In this document: positions 28,944 to 37,116 of the stretch, in pieces | Layout of the letters: each line of letters opens with the position of its first letter | How positions within the stretch are numbered: the first letter of the stretch is position 1 | Assembly (NCBI RefSeq): GCF_000426525.1 | Contig: NZ_AUFN01000014.1 | Location: forward strand, 124,001-188,000 | Direction: 5' to 3' | Source: Nocardioides alkalitolerans DSM 16699 | Lineage (GTDB): Bacteria; Actinomycetota; Actinomycetes; Propionibacteriales; Nocardioidaceae | Length of the DNA: 64,000 nucleotides | The notes under the pieces: model-generated | Told to the model about the DNA's origin: nothing | The model's input: only the letters and a program-made list of their open reading frames with translations | The model's database searches: none | Made by a program: the position numbers and the translations under genes

Positions 28944-29545
28944 GCCTGCTCCTTCGGTCGGGGCACGTACGCGTACGTGCCGATCCGGATGCGGCCGACG
29001 ACCTCGCCGGCCTCGGTGACGATCTCGCTCTCCCACGTCATGAAGGCACCACGGCCGACGCCCGTCTCCTTCGGCGTGCAGCTGACGAGGCGGCGGCCAC
29101 GACGCCCGATCCGCTCCCCCGCGACGACGTCGCGCTCGAGGTCGACCTCGATGTCGGTGCCGAAGAAGCCCGTGGTCCGGGGGCCGAGCGGCATGTCCGC
29201 GTTGTTGATCGCGGTCTTCACCGGCTGGGCGTCCCGGGCGTCGCTGTCGAACAGGGTGTCGCCGGGCACCCAGGCCTTCGGGATCGTCCAGGCGATGACA
29301 CCGGTGGCCGGCATCGTGATGTCGGAGTACCCGTGCGCCCGGGCGACGTCGGCGTCGGTGTGGAGCGCGCAGTCGAGCTCGAGCGGCTCGAGGTAGCGGC
29401 GGACGGCGCCCGGTTCCACCGGGTCCCCGCCCCACGTCACCGCGCCGTCGGCGAAGTCGTCGCCGACCGCGTCGACGACCGGCTGCCACTCCGCCTTCCA
29501 GTCCGCCTCCCGGTCCGTCTCGGTCGTGCTCGTCAGCGAGGTCAT
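28940..29545 (-). CDS. MaoC N-terminal/FAS1-like dehydratase domain protein
   Basis: A 201-residue hotdog protein with the N-terminal MaoC dehydratase pattern: VEPGAVRRYLEPLELDCALHTDADVARAHGY then ITMPATGVIAW, and late QPVKTAINNADM and the YAYVPRP end. The catalytic Asp/His pair of hydratase-2 is not obvious, so it probably plays the structural/substrate-binding half of a two-subunit hydratase with the next gene. ATGA overlap with the upstream CoA-transferase. Confidence 0.8.
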   Translation of the reverse strand: MTSLTSTTETDREADWKAEWQPVVDAVGDDFADGAVTWGGDPVEPGAVRRYLEPLELDCALHTDADVARAHGYSDITMPATGVIAWTIPKAWVPGDTLFDSDARDAQPVKTAINNADMPLGPRTTGFFGTDIEVDLERDVVAGERIGRRGRRLVSCTPKETGVGRGAFMTWESEIVTEAGEVVGRIRIGTYAYVPRPKEQA

Positions 29546-30771
29546 CGCAGTGCTCCTTCGTCGTGCAGCGCGGCGATGCGCGCGTCGTCGTAGCCGAGCA
29601 GGTCGCGGAGGACCACCTCGTTGTCCTGGCCGAGGGTCGGCGCGGCCCGGCGGGGGCCGCCCGGGGTGGCCGAGAGCCGGTAGCGCGGCCCCTCGACGGT
29701 CGTCGTGCCGTGCAGGGGGTGGGGCAGCTCGACGAGGTGCCCCCGGGCGGCGAGCTGGGCGTCCTCGACGTAGTCGGCGGTCGACACGGCCTTGTGCGCC
29801 GCGACGCCCGCGGCCTGCAGGGCCTGCTCCGCCTCGTCGGCCGTCCGCGCGGACGTCCAGGCGCCGATCGCGTCGTCGATCTCGACCTCGGCGTCGCGTC
29901 GCCCCGCCGCCGTCGCCAGGTCGGGCCGCGACGCGAGGTCCGCCCGTCCGATCGTCGTGGCCAGCAGCGACCACTCGTCGTCAGTGCGCGCCACCACCGC
30001 GACGAAGCGGTCGCGGCCCGGGCGTGCCTCCTCGGCGGCCGACGGGTAGACCCCGTGCGGCACCATCACGGCGTCGTGGTTGCCGCGGCGCTCGGCGACC
30101 GTGCCGTCGTACGAGTGCTGCGCCACCTGGGGCGAGAGGAAGAAGACCCCGGCCTCGACCTGGGCGACGTCGATGTAGCAGCCCGTGCCGGTCCGGCGCC
30201 GGTTCTCCAGCGCCGCGAGCAGGGTGACCAGCGCGAGCCGGGGGCCGACGTAGTCGGTGTAGGGGCCGAACGGGCCCATCGGCAGGGCGTCCTCCCAGCC
30301 CACGAGGTTCTGGAACCCGCTGAGCGACGACCCGACGTTGCCGAACCCCGCCAGCGTCGACCACGGACCGTCCTGCCCGGCGATCGAGGTGCTGAGCATG
30401 ATCAGGTCGGGCCGGTCCGCGGAGAGCGTGGCGTAGTCGAGCCCCCACTTGCGCAGCTGGCCGGGCGAGAACGACTCCACCACCACGTCGGCCCACGCGA
30501 CGAGGTCGCGCACGACCTGCTGGCCGGACGACGACTTGAGGTCGAGGGTCACGCCGAGCTTGCCGGCGTTGCAGTTGCCGAAGAGCACCGAGCCCTCCTT
30601 GTCCTGCACGCCGCCGTGGAACGGCTGCATCAGGCGGGCCGTCTCGACGCGCGTGCCGGACTCGACGCGCACCACCTCGGCCCCGAAGTCGGCCAGCGCC
30701 CGCCCGATGAGCGGACCCGCGACGACCCAGGAGAGGTCGAGCACCTTGAGACCAGCGAGTGCCGCGGTCAT
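29542..30771 (-). CDS. CaiB/BaiF family CoA-transferase (copy 1)
   Basis: A 409-residue family III CoA-transferase. The start LKVLDLSWVVAGPLIGRALADFGAEVVRVE and the catalytic Asp in FGPYTDYVGPRLALVTLLAAL are typical. These enzymes move CoA from one acyl-CoA to another acid through an aspartyl anhydride. It overlaps both neighbours by 4 bases. A second, divergent copy sits directly upstream, so the pair may form a heterodimer, as reported for some family III enzymes, or act on two acids. Confidence 0.9.
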   Translation of the reverse strand: MTAALAGLKVLDLSWVVAGPLIGRALADFGAEVVRVESGTRVETARLMQPFHGGVQDKEGSVLFGNCNAGKLGVTLDLKSSSGQQVVRDLVAWADVVVESFSPGQLRKWGLDYATLSADRPDLIMLSTSIAGQDGPWSTLAGFGNVGSSLSGFQNLVGWEDALPMGPFGPYTDYVGPRLALVTLLAALENRRRTGTGCYIDVAQVEAGVFFLSPQVAQHSYDGTVAERRGNHDAVMVPHGVYPSAAEEARPGRDRFVAVVARTDDEWSLLATTIGRADLASRPDLATAAGRRDAEVEIDDAIGAWTSARTADEAEQALQAAGVAAHKAVSTADYVEDAQLAARGHLVELPHPLHGTTTVEGPRYRLSATPGGPRRAAPTLGQDNEVVLRDLLGYDDARIAALHDEGALR

Positions 30772-32024
30772 CGGGCGGCCCCCTCGAGGTCGACGGCGGC
30801 CGCGGCCGGCGCGTGGCCGAGCCAGTCCCGCAGGACCTCCTCCTGGTGCTCCCCCAGACGCGGGGCCCGTCGCCGCACGCGCGGCCCGTCGGCGCCGGTC
30901 ACGTGGGCGATGCGGCCCGGGATGCGGGTGGTGACGCCGGCGACGTCCACCTCGGCCCAGAAGCCGCGGGCCTCGAGGTGCGGGCTGGCCGCCAGGTCGG
31001 ACATGTCGAAGATCGACATGCACAGCAGGCGCCGCTCGATCGCGGCGTCGAGCACCTCGGCCTTGGTCTTGGTCAGCAGGAAGGCGCGCACGGCCGCCCG
31101 CGCGACGTCGAGCTCGCTCTCCTCCAGCTCGCCCGCGACGATGCGGTCAGGCACGGTCCGCCAGTCCCACGACGCCACCGGCTCCTCGACCGCGCCCTCG
31201 TCGCGGAGCCAGCCGAAGAGGTTGTTGGTGAAGGTGCCGGCCGCGGGCCCCATCGAGAGGTGCAGCTCGATCATGCCGTCGCGGCAGTACCACTTCTTCA
31301 GGCTGTTGGGCGTGGCCGCCCCGCTGCCGCTCTGGTCGGTGCGCTTGACCGGCGCCTGGTGCCACTCGGGGTGGTCGTCGCCGACGGCGTGCGCCAGCAC
31401 CCGGCCGAGGGTCGCGACGCCGAGACTGGCCTGGGCCGAGACGTCGACCACCTGGCCGGCACCGGTCGCGGACCGGGCCAGCACGGCCAGCATCGCGCCC
31501 GTGGCCGCGTCGGCCGCGGCGTGCAGGTAGGCCTGGGGCGCGCTGATGCGCAGGGGCGCCCGGTCGCCGTCACGGTGCGGCTCGAGCGGCCCGCCGGCGG
31601 CCCACACGACGAGGTCGCTGTCGGCGTACCGGGCCTTCGGGCCCTCCCAGCCGAACGCGCTGACCGCGACGTACACGAGCTCGGGACGCTCGGCCCGCAG
31701 GGAGACGGGGTCGAGGCCGACCGCCTCCACGAGGTCACGGGGCCACGAGGTGACGACGACGTCGGCACGGGCCGCGAGGCGTCGTACGACGGCCACGTCG
31801 GCCTCGTCGTCGAGGTCGACCGCGATGCCCCGCTTGCCCGCGGCGAAGGTCTCCCAGAACAGCGACGAGACGGCGAGCCCGTCGGCGACGGGCGGGGCCG
31901 AGCGGGCGGAGGAACCGGCGAACGGCTCCACCTGCACGACGTCCGCCCCGAGGTCGGCGAGCAGGCGTCCGCAGAGCAGGCCCCGCTCGTCGGTCAGGTC
32001 GAGGACACGGAGGTGCTCAAGCAT
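30768..32024 (-). CDS. CaiB/BaiF family CoA-transferase (copy 2)
   Basis: A 418-residue family III CoA-transferase, clearly diverged from copy 1. The Rossmann-like start LRVLDLTDERGLLCGRLLADLGADVVQVE is followed by APQAYLHAAADAATGAML, where the Asp takes the catalytic position. A C-terminal stretch RRAPRLGEHQEEVL is the usual family ending. It overlaps the ferredoxin gene by 8 bases at its start, so it is part of the P450 operon. Confidence 0.9.
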   Translation of the reverse strand: MLEHLRVLDLTDERGLLCGRLLADLGADVVQVEPFAGSSARSAPPVADGLAVSSLFWETFAAGKRGIAVDLDDEADVAVVRRLAARADVVVTSWPRDLVEAVGLDPVSLRAERPELVYVAVSAFGWEGPKARYADSDLVVWAAGGPLEPHRDGDRAPLRISAPQAYLHAAADAATGAMLAVLARSATGAGQVVDVSAQASLGVATLGRVLAHAVGDDHPEWHQAPVKRTDQSGSGAATPNSLKKWYCRDGMIELHLSMGPAAGTFTNNLFGWLRDEGAVEEPVASWDWRTVPDRIVAGELEESELDVARAAVRAFLLTKTKAEVLDAAIERRLLCMSIFDMSDLAASPHLEARGFWAEVDVAGVTTRIPGRIAHVTGADGPRVRRRAPRLGEHQEEVLRDWLGHAPAAAAVDLEGAAR

Positions 32025-32232
32025 CGGCCGGCGCGGTCTCCAGCAGCGCGATGGCGCTCTCGGGACAGGCGTCGGCCGCCTCGTACGCCAGGTCCAGCTG
32101 CTCGTCCGGCACCTGCCAGCACCGGCCGCGCTCGGCCACGAAGCCCTCGTCGTCGTCGGAGAGGAGGTCGGGGGCGACCGAGTAGCAGCGGCCGTGGCCC
32201 ATGCACTTCTCGGCGTCGATGGAGATGAACAC
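32017..32232 (-). CDS. P450-associated 3Fe-4S ferredoxin (CxxHxxC type)
   Basis: A 71-residue ferredoxin. Cys10 and Cys16 with His13 in CMGHGRC, plus Cys56 in ACPESAI, give the CxxXxxC...CP pattern with His at the variable cluster position. It is typical of 3Fe-4S ferredoxins that feed actinobacterial P450s. It lies 3 bases after the P450 stop, so electron supply to that P450 is very likely. The ferredoxin reductase is not in the window. Confidence 0.93.
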   Translation of the reverse strand: MFISIDAEKCMGHGRCYSVAPDLLSDDDEGFVAERGRCWQVPDEQLDLAYEAADACPESAIALLETAPADA

Positions 32233-32235
32233 GGC

Positions 32236-33447
32236 TCAGGCCTCCCATTCCAGCGGCAGCGTCGGCAGCGTCAGCTGTCCGCCGCGCTCGGTGAGCTCGA
32301 CCCCGTCGCTGATGCGGTAGTCGGGGATACGTGGGTGCCACTCCTCGAGCACGACCTTGATGCCCATGCGGGCGAGGTGCATGCCGAGGCAGCGGTGCGG
32401 CCCACCCCCGAACGCGAGGTGGGTGCTGGCGCCGTGGCGGTCCATGTCGAAGGTGTCGGGGTCGTCGTACTTGCGCGGGTCGCGGTTCGCCTGCGCGATC
32501 CCGATCCACACCACGTCGCCCTTGGCGAGCTGGAGGCCGTCGAACTCGCCGTCCTCCTGCACCTCCCGACCCGCCTGGAAGACCAGGGGGTAGAGCCGCA
32601 GGAACTCCTCCATGGCCTTCGGCACCATCTCGGGCTCGTCGATCAGGCGCTGCCGGTCCTCGGGGTGCTGCGCGAGGTGGGTGAAGATGTAGCCGAGCGC
32701 GCTGCGGGTGGTGTCGAGCCCCGCCAGCATGAGCGTCAGCAGGATGGTGAGGATGTCGTCGTGGCTCAGCGCCTCACCGTCGATGTCGGCCTGCACCAGG
32801 CGCGACACCATGTCGACGTCGGGGTCGCCGGGGTGGGCGCGACGCTCGTTCACCGCCTCGGTGAAGTAGTCCATGATGTTCTTCTTCGCGACGGTGGCCG
32901 TCGACATGTCGCCCGACAGCATCGCGGCGAAGAACTCCTCCGACCACACCACGAACTTCTCGCCGTCGCTCGTCGGCAGCCCGAGGATCGAGAGGAACAG
33001 GTCGGTCGGGAACCGGATGGCGAACTCCTGCACGAAGTCGCACCGCCCGGCCGGCCGCAGCTCCTCGATGAGCTCGATGCAGCGTGCCCGGGCCTGCGGC
33101 TCCATGCGCCGGATCGCCACCGGTGAGAAGAACTGGTTGAGGATCTTGCGCAGCTTCTGGTGCGCCGACCCGTTCAGGTCCTGCGGCAGCAACGGCTCGC
33201 CGATCCCCGGGTTGAGGGCGCTGCGGACCGCGGTGGTCCACGTCGCGTGCTGCTGGAAGCCGCGCTGCACGTCGTCGTAGCGCTGCAGCATGAAGAAGCC
33301 GCGCTCGGTCGTGTCGTTGAACTGGAAGCGCGCGGCCTCCCGGTCGGCGTCCAGCCGGCGGTAGTGCTCGTAGATCTCGGTGTACGACGTGAAGTCCGTG
33401 TGGCTGACGGGCAGGCCACGGAAGGTCTCGGTCGAGTCGACGCTCAT
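32236..33447 (-). CDS. Cytochrome P450
   Basis: A 403-residue soluble P450. The haem-binding block FGGGPHRCLG holds the Cys thiolate at about residue 353, the I-helix block is MLAGLDTTRSALG with the acid-alcohol pair shifted to Asp-Thr, and the K-helix ExxR is EEFLRLYP. Start MSVDSTETFRGLP with an RBS GAAAGGA. It is paired with a 3Fe-4S ferredoxin. Expected to hydroxylate a non-activated carbon of the substrate, providing the alcohol that SDRs and then the BVMO could use. Substrate not predictable. Confidence 0.95.
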   Translation of the reverse strand: MSVDSTETFRGLPVSHTDFTSYTEIYEHYRRLDADREAARFQFNDTTERGFFMLQRYDDVQRGFQQHATWTTAVRSALNPGIGEPLLPQDLNGSAHQKLRKILNQFFSPVAIRRMEPQARARCIELIEELRPAGRCDFVQEFAIRFPTDLFLSILGLPTSDGEKFVVWSEEFFAAMLSGDMSTATVAKKNIMDYFTEAVNERRAHPGDPDVDMVSRLVQADIDGEALSHDDILTILLTLMLAGLDTTRSALGYIFTHLAQHPEDRQRLIDEPEMVPKAMEEFLRLYPLVFQAGREVQEDGEFDGLQLAKGDVVWIGIAQANRDPRKYDDPDTFDMDRHGASTHLAFGGGPHRCLGMHLARMGIKVVLEEWHPRIPDYRISDGVELTERGGQLTLPTLPLEWEA

Positions 33448-33474
33448 CGATCGTCCTTTCGGGGGTGGGTCGGT

Positions 33475-35013
33475 CTAGCCGCTCGCGGCCATGTCGGGCA
33501 GCCAGGTGGCGATCTCGGGGAAGAAGATCAGGATCACCGTCACCAGGATCGCCATCGGCATGAACCACCAGCAGGCCATGAAGACGTCGTTCAGGGTGAT
33601 CTTCTGGCCCTGGTTGACCTCGGGCTCCTTGCAGATCGAGTGGATGATGAAGGCCAGGATCCCGACAGGTGGTGTCACCACCGCCAGCTCGCCCATGAAG
33701 ACGGCGAACACGCCGTACCAGAGCAGGGAGATGTCGAGGTCGATCAGCGTCGGCATCAGGATCGGGATGGTGAGCACCATCATCGGCAGCGGCTCCATGA
33801 AGGTGCCGAGCACGATGTAGACGACCATCATCAGCAGCAGGAACGTCACGCGGTTGAGGTTCATCGACTCGACCAGCTCGGCGAAGCCGTTGCTGATCCC
33901 CGTCAGGGTGAACATCCGCGAGAGCGCCTCGACGCCCGCCAGCATGAAGAAGATCGCGCCGACGCTGCTGACGGTGGCCACCGACGCGTCGGCGATCGCC
34001 CGGAACGGGTGGTCGCCACGCTTCCAGACCATCGTGATGACGAGGGCGAAGACCGCCGCCACCGCGCCCGCCTCGGTGGCCGTGAAGGTCCCCGAGAACA
34101 TGCCCCAGATGATGACGCCGATGAGGAGCGGGACCGGCCAGACCTTGGCCAGGCTGGCGAACCGGTCGAGCCACGTGGTCTCGCCCAGCGCCGCAGCGGT
34201 CTCGGCGGCCCGGGACTCCTCGGGCACCCAGCGCTTCGCGAAGATCACGATCATGATCGTGAAGAGGACCGCGACGAGGATGCCCGGGCCGATGCCGGCG
34301 ATCAGCTGGGGCCCGATCGGGACCTCCGCGATGCCCGCGTAGATCACGAGCATGATGCTCGGTGGGATCAGCTGGCCCGGGAGGCCCGCGACGATGACGG
34401 AGCCGATGGCGAGCCGCTTGTCGTAGCCGGCCTTCAGCATCTCGGGGATGCCGATGCGTGCGAGGGCGTACGTCGTGCCGACCGAGGAGCCGCTGACCGA
34501 GGCCAGGCCGGCGCCCGCGACGTTCGTGCCCACCGCGAGACCACCCGGGAGCCAACCGAGCCAGAGACGGCCCGTGTCGTACAGGCTCTCGGTGAGACCG
34601 GCCTTCCACAGCAGCAGGCCCATGAGGATGAACATGGGCACGACGCTCAGGGTCCAGTTCGCGACCTGCGAGTAGGGCAGGGTCGTCATCGTGCTCTCGA
34701 CCAGCAGCTCGCCCCGCAGGGCGTACATGCCGAGCAGCGCCGGGATGATCATCGCCAGGGCGACGGGCATCCGGATGAAGATCAGCGACAGCATGAGGAT
34801 GCAGGCCGAGATGCCGATCGCCTCGGGCACCAGCGGCAGGAACAGCGCGACGGTGGAGCCGATCATGATGACCGCCGTGATGGCCAGCGTGATCCACGAG
34901 CGGGGACCGTTGCGACGGCCCCGCGTCGTGTCCACGTTCTTCACGACCTCCGGCGGCGCACCACCCGGGTCCGGCAGGCTCGTCGTCGTCGGGACGTCGG
35001 TGTCGGTGCTCAC
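33475..35013 (-). CDS. dctM: TRAP transporter large permease
   Basis: A 512-residue membrane protein with the DctM pattern: repeated hydrophobic segments, LTESLYDTGRLWLGWLPGGLAVGTNVAGAGLASVSGSSVGT early, and GELAVVTPPVGILAFI near the end. It forms the Na+- or H+-driven channel for a carboxylate delivered by the binding protein. It overlaps dctQ by 4 bases. Predicted location cytoplasmic membrane. Confidence 0.93.
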   Translation of the reverse strand: MSTDTDVPTTTSLPDPGGAPPEVVKNVDTTRGRRNGPRSWITLAITAVIMIGSTVALFLPLVPEAIGISACILMLSLIFIRMPVALAMIIPALLGMYALRGELLVESTMTTLPYSQVANWTLSVVPMFILMGLLLWKAGLTESLYDTGRLWLGWLPGGLAVGTNVAGAGLASVSGSSVGTTYALARIGIPEMLKAGYDKRLAIGSVIVAGLPGQLIPPSIMLVIYAGIAEVPIGPQLIAGIGPGILVAVLFTIMIVIFAKRWVPEESRAAETAAALGETTWLDRFASLAKVWPVPLLIGVIIWGMFSGTFTATEAGAVAAVFALVITMVWKRGDHPFRAIADASVATVSSVGAIFFMLAGVEALSRMFTLTGISNGFAELVESMNLNRVTFLLLMMVVYIVLGTFMEPLPMMVLTIPILMPTLIDLDISLLWYGVFAVFMGELAVVTPPVGILAFIIHSICKEPEVNQGQKITLNDVFMACWWFMPMAILVTVILIFFPEIATWLPDMAASG

Positions 35014-35585
35014 TTGCGGGCTCCCTCGTCGACGGCGAGCTGGTCGAGCACCAGCGCGTCGTCGGGATCACTGATGAAGTGGTCGTCCTCCGGGTGCGTC
35101 ACCGAACGGACGGCGGTCCAGAGGAACTGGAAGGTCAGGCTGCCGAACGCGAGCGGGACCAGGTAGTAGGTCGGCCACGACACGACGTCGCTGACGCCGG
35201 CCGTCTTGCCGATCTCCTGGGCGTGCTGCGCCTCGCCCCACCCGAACCAGGCGAAGCCGGCCGCCACGACGGCGGCCAGCGTGAAGATGCCGGCCAGGAA
35301 GAACCGCTTCGTGACGTCGGGCAGCTGCTCGAACACGAGGTCGGCCGCGATGTGCTGACCCCGGGCCTGGGCCGCGATGAACCCGAGGAACGCCACGATC
35401 GGGAGGTACCAGTACTGCGTGATCTCGAGCGTGTTCGGGATCGGGTCGTTCAGGAAGGTGCGCATCAGCGCGTTCGCGGTGATGTGCACCATCATCACGA
35501 AGGTCACGACGACGGCCGGCACCTCGATGAGGAGCTGGGGCCTGAGACGCCGCGGCTTCGCGGCCGTCACGGTCGGTTCGGTCAT
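35010..35585 (-). CDS. dctQ: TRAP transporter small permease
   Basis: A 191-residue protein with four membrane helices and the DctQ pattern TQYWYLPIVAFLGFIAAQARGQHIAADLVFEQL. It joins the large permease to form the membrane unit. It is separated from the binding-protein gene by a strong hairpin (35609-35640), which would let the binding protein be made in excess. Confidence 0.9.
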   Translation of the reverse strand: MTEPTVTAAKPRRLRPQLLIEVPAVVVTFVMMVHITANALMRTFLNDPIPNTLEITQYWYLPIVAFLGFIAAQARGQHIAADLVFEQLPDVTKRFFLAGIFTLAAVVAAGFAWFGWGEAQHAQEIGKTAGVSDVVSWPTYYLVPLAFGSLTFQFLWTAVRSVTHPEDDHFISDPDDALVLDQLAVDEGARK

Positions 35586-35608
35586 GGATCGCTCCCGGAG
35601 GGGGTGGT

Positions 35609-35640
35609 GCCTCCGAGACCCCGGGCGGGGTCTCGGAGGC
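35609..35640 (-). terminator. Hairpin between dctP and dctQM
   Basis: Perfect 14-bp inverted repeat with a 4-base loop, 10 bases after the dctP stop and 23 bases before the dctQ start. Because the genes look like one operon, it is best read as a partial terminator. Confidence 0.82.
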
Positions 35641-35650
35641 GGGGGTCGAG

Positions 35651-36934
35651 TCAGGAGGGCCGGTGGTCGGCGAAGACGTCCTCGATCAGGACGTCGAGGA
35701 ACGGCTGCACGTCGATCTCGTCCTCGGTGTACCAGGTGTCGAAGTCGTTGTACTCGACCTCGTCGGCGTAGCCGAGACCCTCGACCTCGGTCAGCCAGCG
35801 CTCGGCACTGGCCTCCACGTCGTCGACGACGGCGTTGCTGTCGGAGAAGGCGTCACCGGCGCGGATCTCCTCCAGCAGGGCCGCGTTCTCCTCCTGCAGT
35901 GCGGTGCGGGCGTCCTCCTCGAACGTCTCGATCGAGCCGCCCGCGGCCTTCGCACCCTCGGCGGCGAGCACCGTGTTGGGCCAGATCTTCTCGGTGATGT
36001 TCTGGCCGATGAAGATGTCGAGACGGTCCCAGAAGAGCTGCTGGACCACGAGCGGGAGGGTCTCCCACGTGGCCTTGCTGAACGCCATGCCGCCGGGCGC
36101 CAGGGCGAAGCCGGCCTCGGGGTCGATGACGACGTTCGGCGCCTCCTCGACGAAGCCGCCGAGGACGGCGACCGTCGGGCTGGAGACGGTGCAGTCGACC
36201 ACGCCGCGCTCCAGGCTCTCGAACAGCTCGGTGTAGGGGACGGAGCTCGGCGAACCGCCGAGCGCCTCGACCTGGGCGCTCTGCGCCGTGCCGCCGGAAC
36301 CGGTGGCCGCGCCGTCGATGTCGTCGAGGCTGCGCTTCTCCGAGCTGCAGAAGAAGCCGTTGGAGCCGGAGTTGTAGACCGGCACCATCGGCACGAGCCC
36401 CTGCTCGTCCCACTCCTGCATGACGTCGTCGTTGTTGAAGAAGACCTCGTTGGGCCACGCGTTCGACTGCAGGGCGCCGACGATGGCGCTCTGGTTCGAG
36501 ATGAAGCCCGTCTCGATGAGGGCGGCGGTGGCCGGGTACTCGGACGGCTCGTAGATCGGGAGGACCTGACCCAGGTCGAGCCGGCCGTCACGCAGGGCGT
36601 CGTCGATCTCGGCGGGCGGGGCGACGGCGTTCGAGTACGCGATCTCGAAGGTGATCTTGCCGTCGGACCACTCCTCGATGGCGGCCAGGTAGGCCTCGAC
36701 GTTGGCGCCGGTGACGGAGCCCTTGGGCGCGGGGCTCTGGGTGTTGAGCGTCATCGCGTCGACGTCGGCGAACGCCTCCTTGTACTCGTCCATGGTGGCG
36801 CCGGCCTCGATGCCGTCGCCGCCCGCCGAGTTGCCGCCCCCGCCCTCCTCGGCGCATCCGGCGAGCGCGAGGCTGCCGACGAGCGCCATGGTCGCCATCG
36901 CGGCCACACGGGGCTTGGTGATTCCTGCACGCAT
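35651..36934 (-). CDS. dctP: TRAP transporter substrate-binding lipoprotein
   Basis: A 427-residue extracytoplasmic binding protein anchored as a lipoprotein (lipobox LALAGC, Cys27), as expected in a Gram-positive host. The C-terminal two-thirds follow the DctP pattern, with FFNNDDVMQEWDEQGLVP, PYTELFESLERGVVDCTVSS and GMAFSKATWETLP. The substrate-contact Arg cannot be assigned safely. TRAP systems mostly bring in organic acids. Its position ahead of a P450-CoA-transferase-hydratase operon suggests uptake of the pathway's starting acid. Confidence 0.9.
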   Translation of the reverse strand: MRAGITKPRVAAMATMALVGSLALAGCAEEGGGGNSAGGDGIEAGATMDEYKEAFADVDAMTLNTQSPAPKGSVTGANVEAYLAAIEEWSDGKITFEIAYSNAVAPPAEIDDALRDGRLDLGQVLPIYEPSEYPATAALIETGFISNQSAIVGALQSNAWPNEVFFNNDDVMQEWDEQGLVPMVPVYNSGSNGFFCSSEKRSLDDIDGAATGSGGTAQSAQVEALGGSPSSVPYTELFESLERGVVDCTVSSPTVAVLGGFVEEAPNVVIDPEAGFALAPGGMAFSKATWETLPLVVQQLFWDRLDIFIGQNITEKIWPNTVLAAEGAKAAGGSIETFEEDARTALQEENAALLEEIRAGDAFSDSNAVVDDVEASAERWLTEVEGLGYADEVEYNDFDTWYTEDEIDVQPFLDVLIEDVFADHRPS

Positions 36935-37003
36935 CCGTCTGCTCCATCTGTTGCTGCTGTGGTGGTGGGGACCCCGAGGTCACCGCGACGGGGCAGGCTC
37001 AGA

Positions 37004-37032
37004 GTGACCCCCGTCACGCGGTATATGCGTAT
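37004..37032. promoter_or_regulatory. TRAP operon control region: GTGAC-N4-GTCAC and AT-rich motif
   Basis: GTGACCCCCGTCAC at 37004-37017 is a perfect 5-bp-arm repeat, and an AT-rich patch with ATGCGTAT (37025-37032) follows. They lie 70-100 bases upstream of dctP. The AT-rich patch is the likely minus-strand promoter. The wider 36935-37116 interval also has a weak hairpin, GGTCC/GGACC near 37085-37102, after the acyl-CoA synthetase stop. Confidence 0.55.
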
Positions 37033-37116
37033 CATTAACCTGGTTTGGCGATCGGTCAATAGCCCGCGCGGACCAGACGGACGGCCGGTCCTTCCGGCCG
37101 GACCTTCCGGTCGAGC

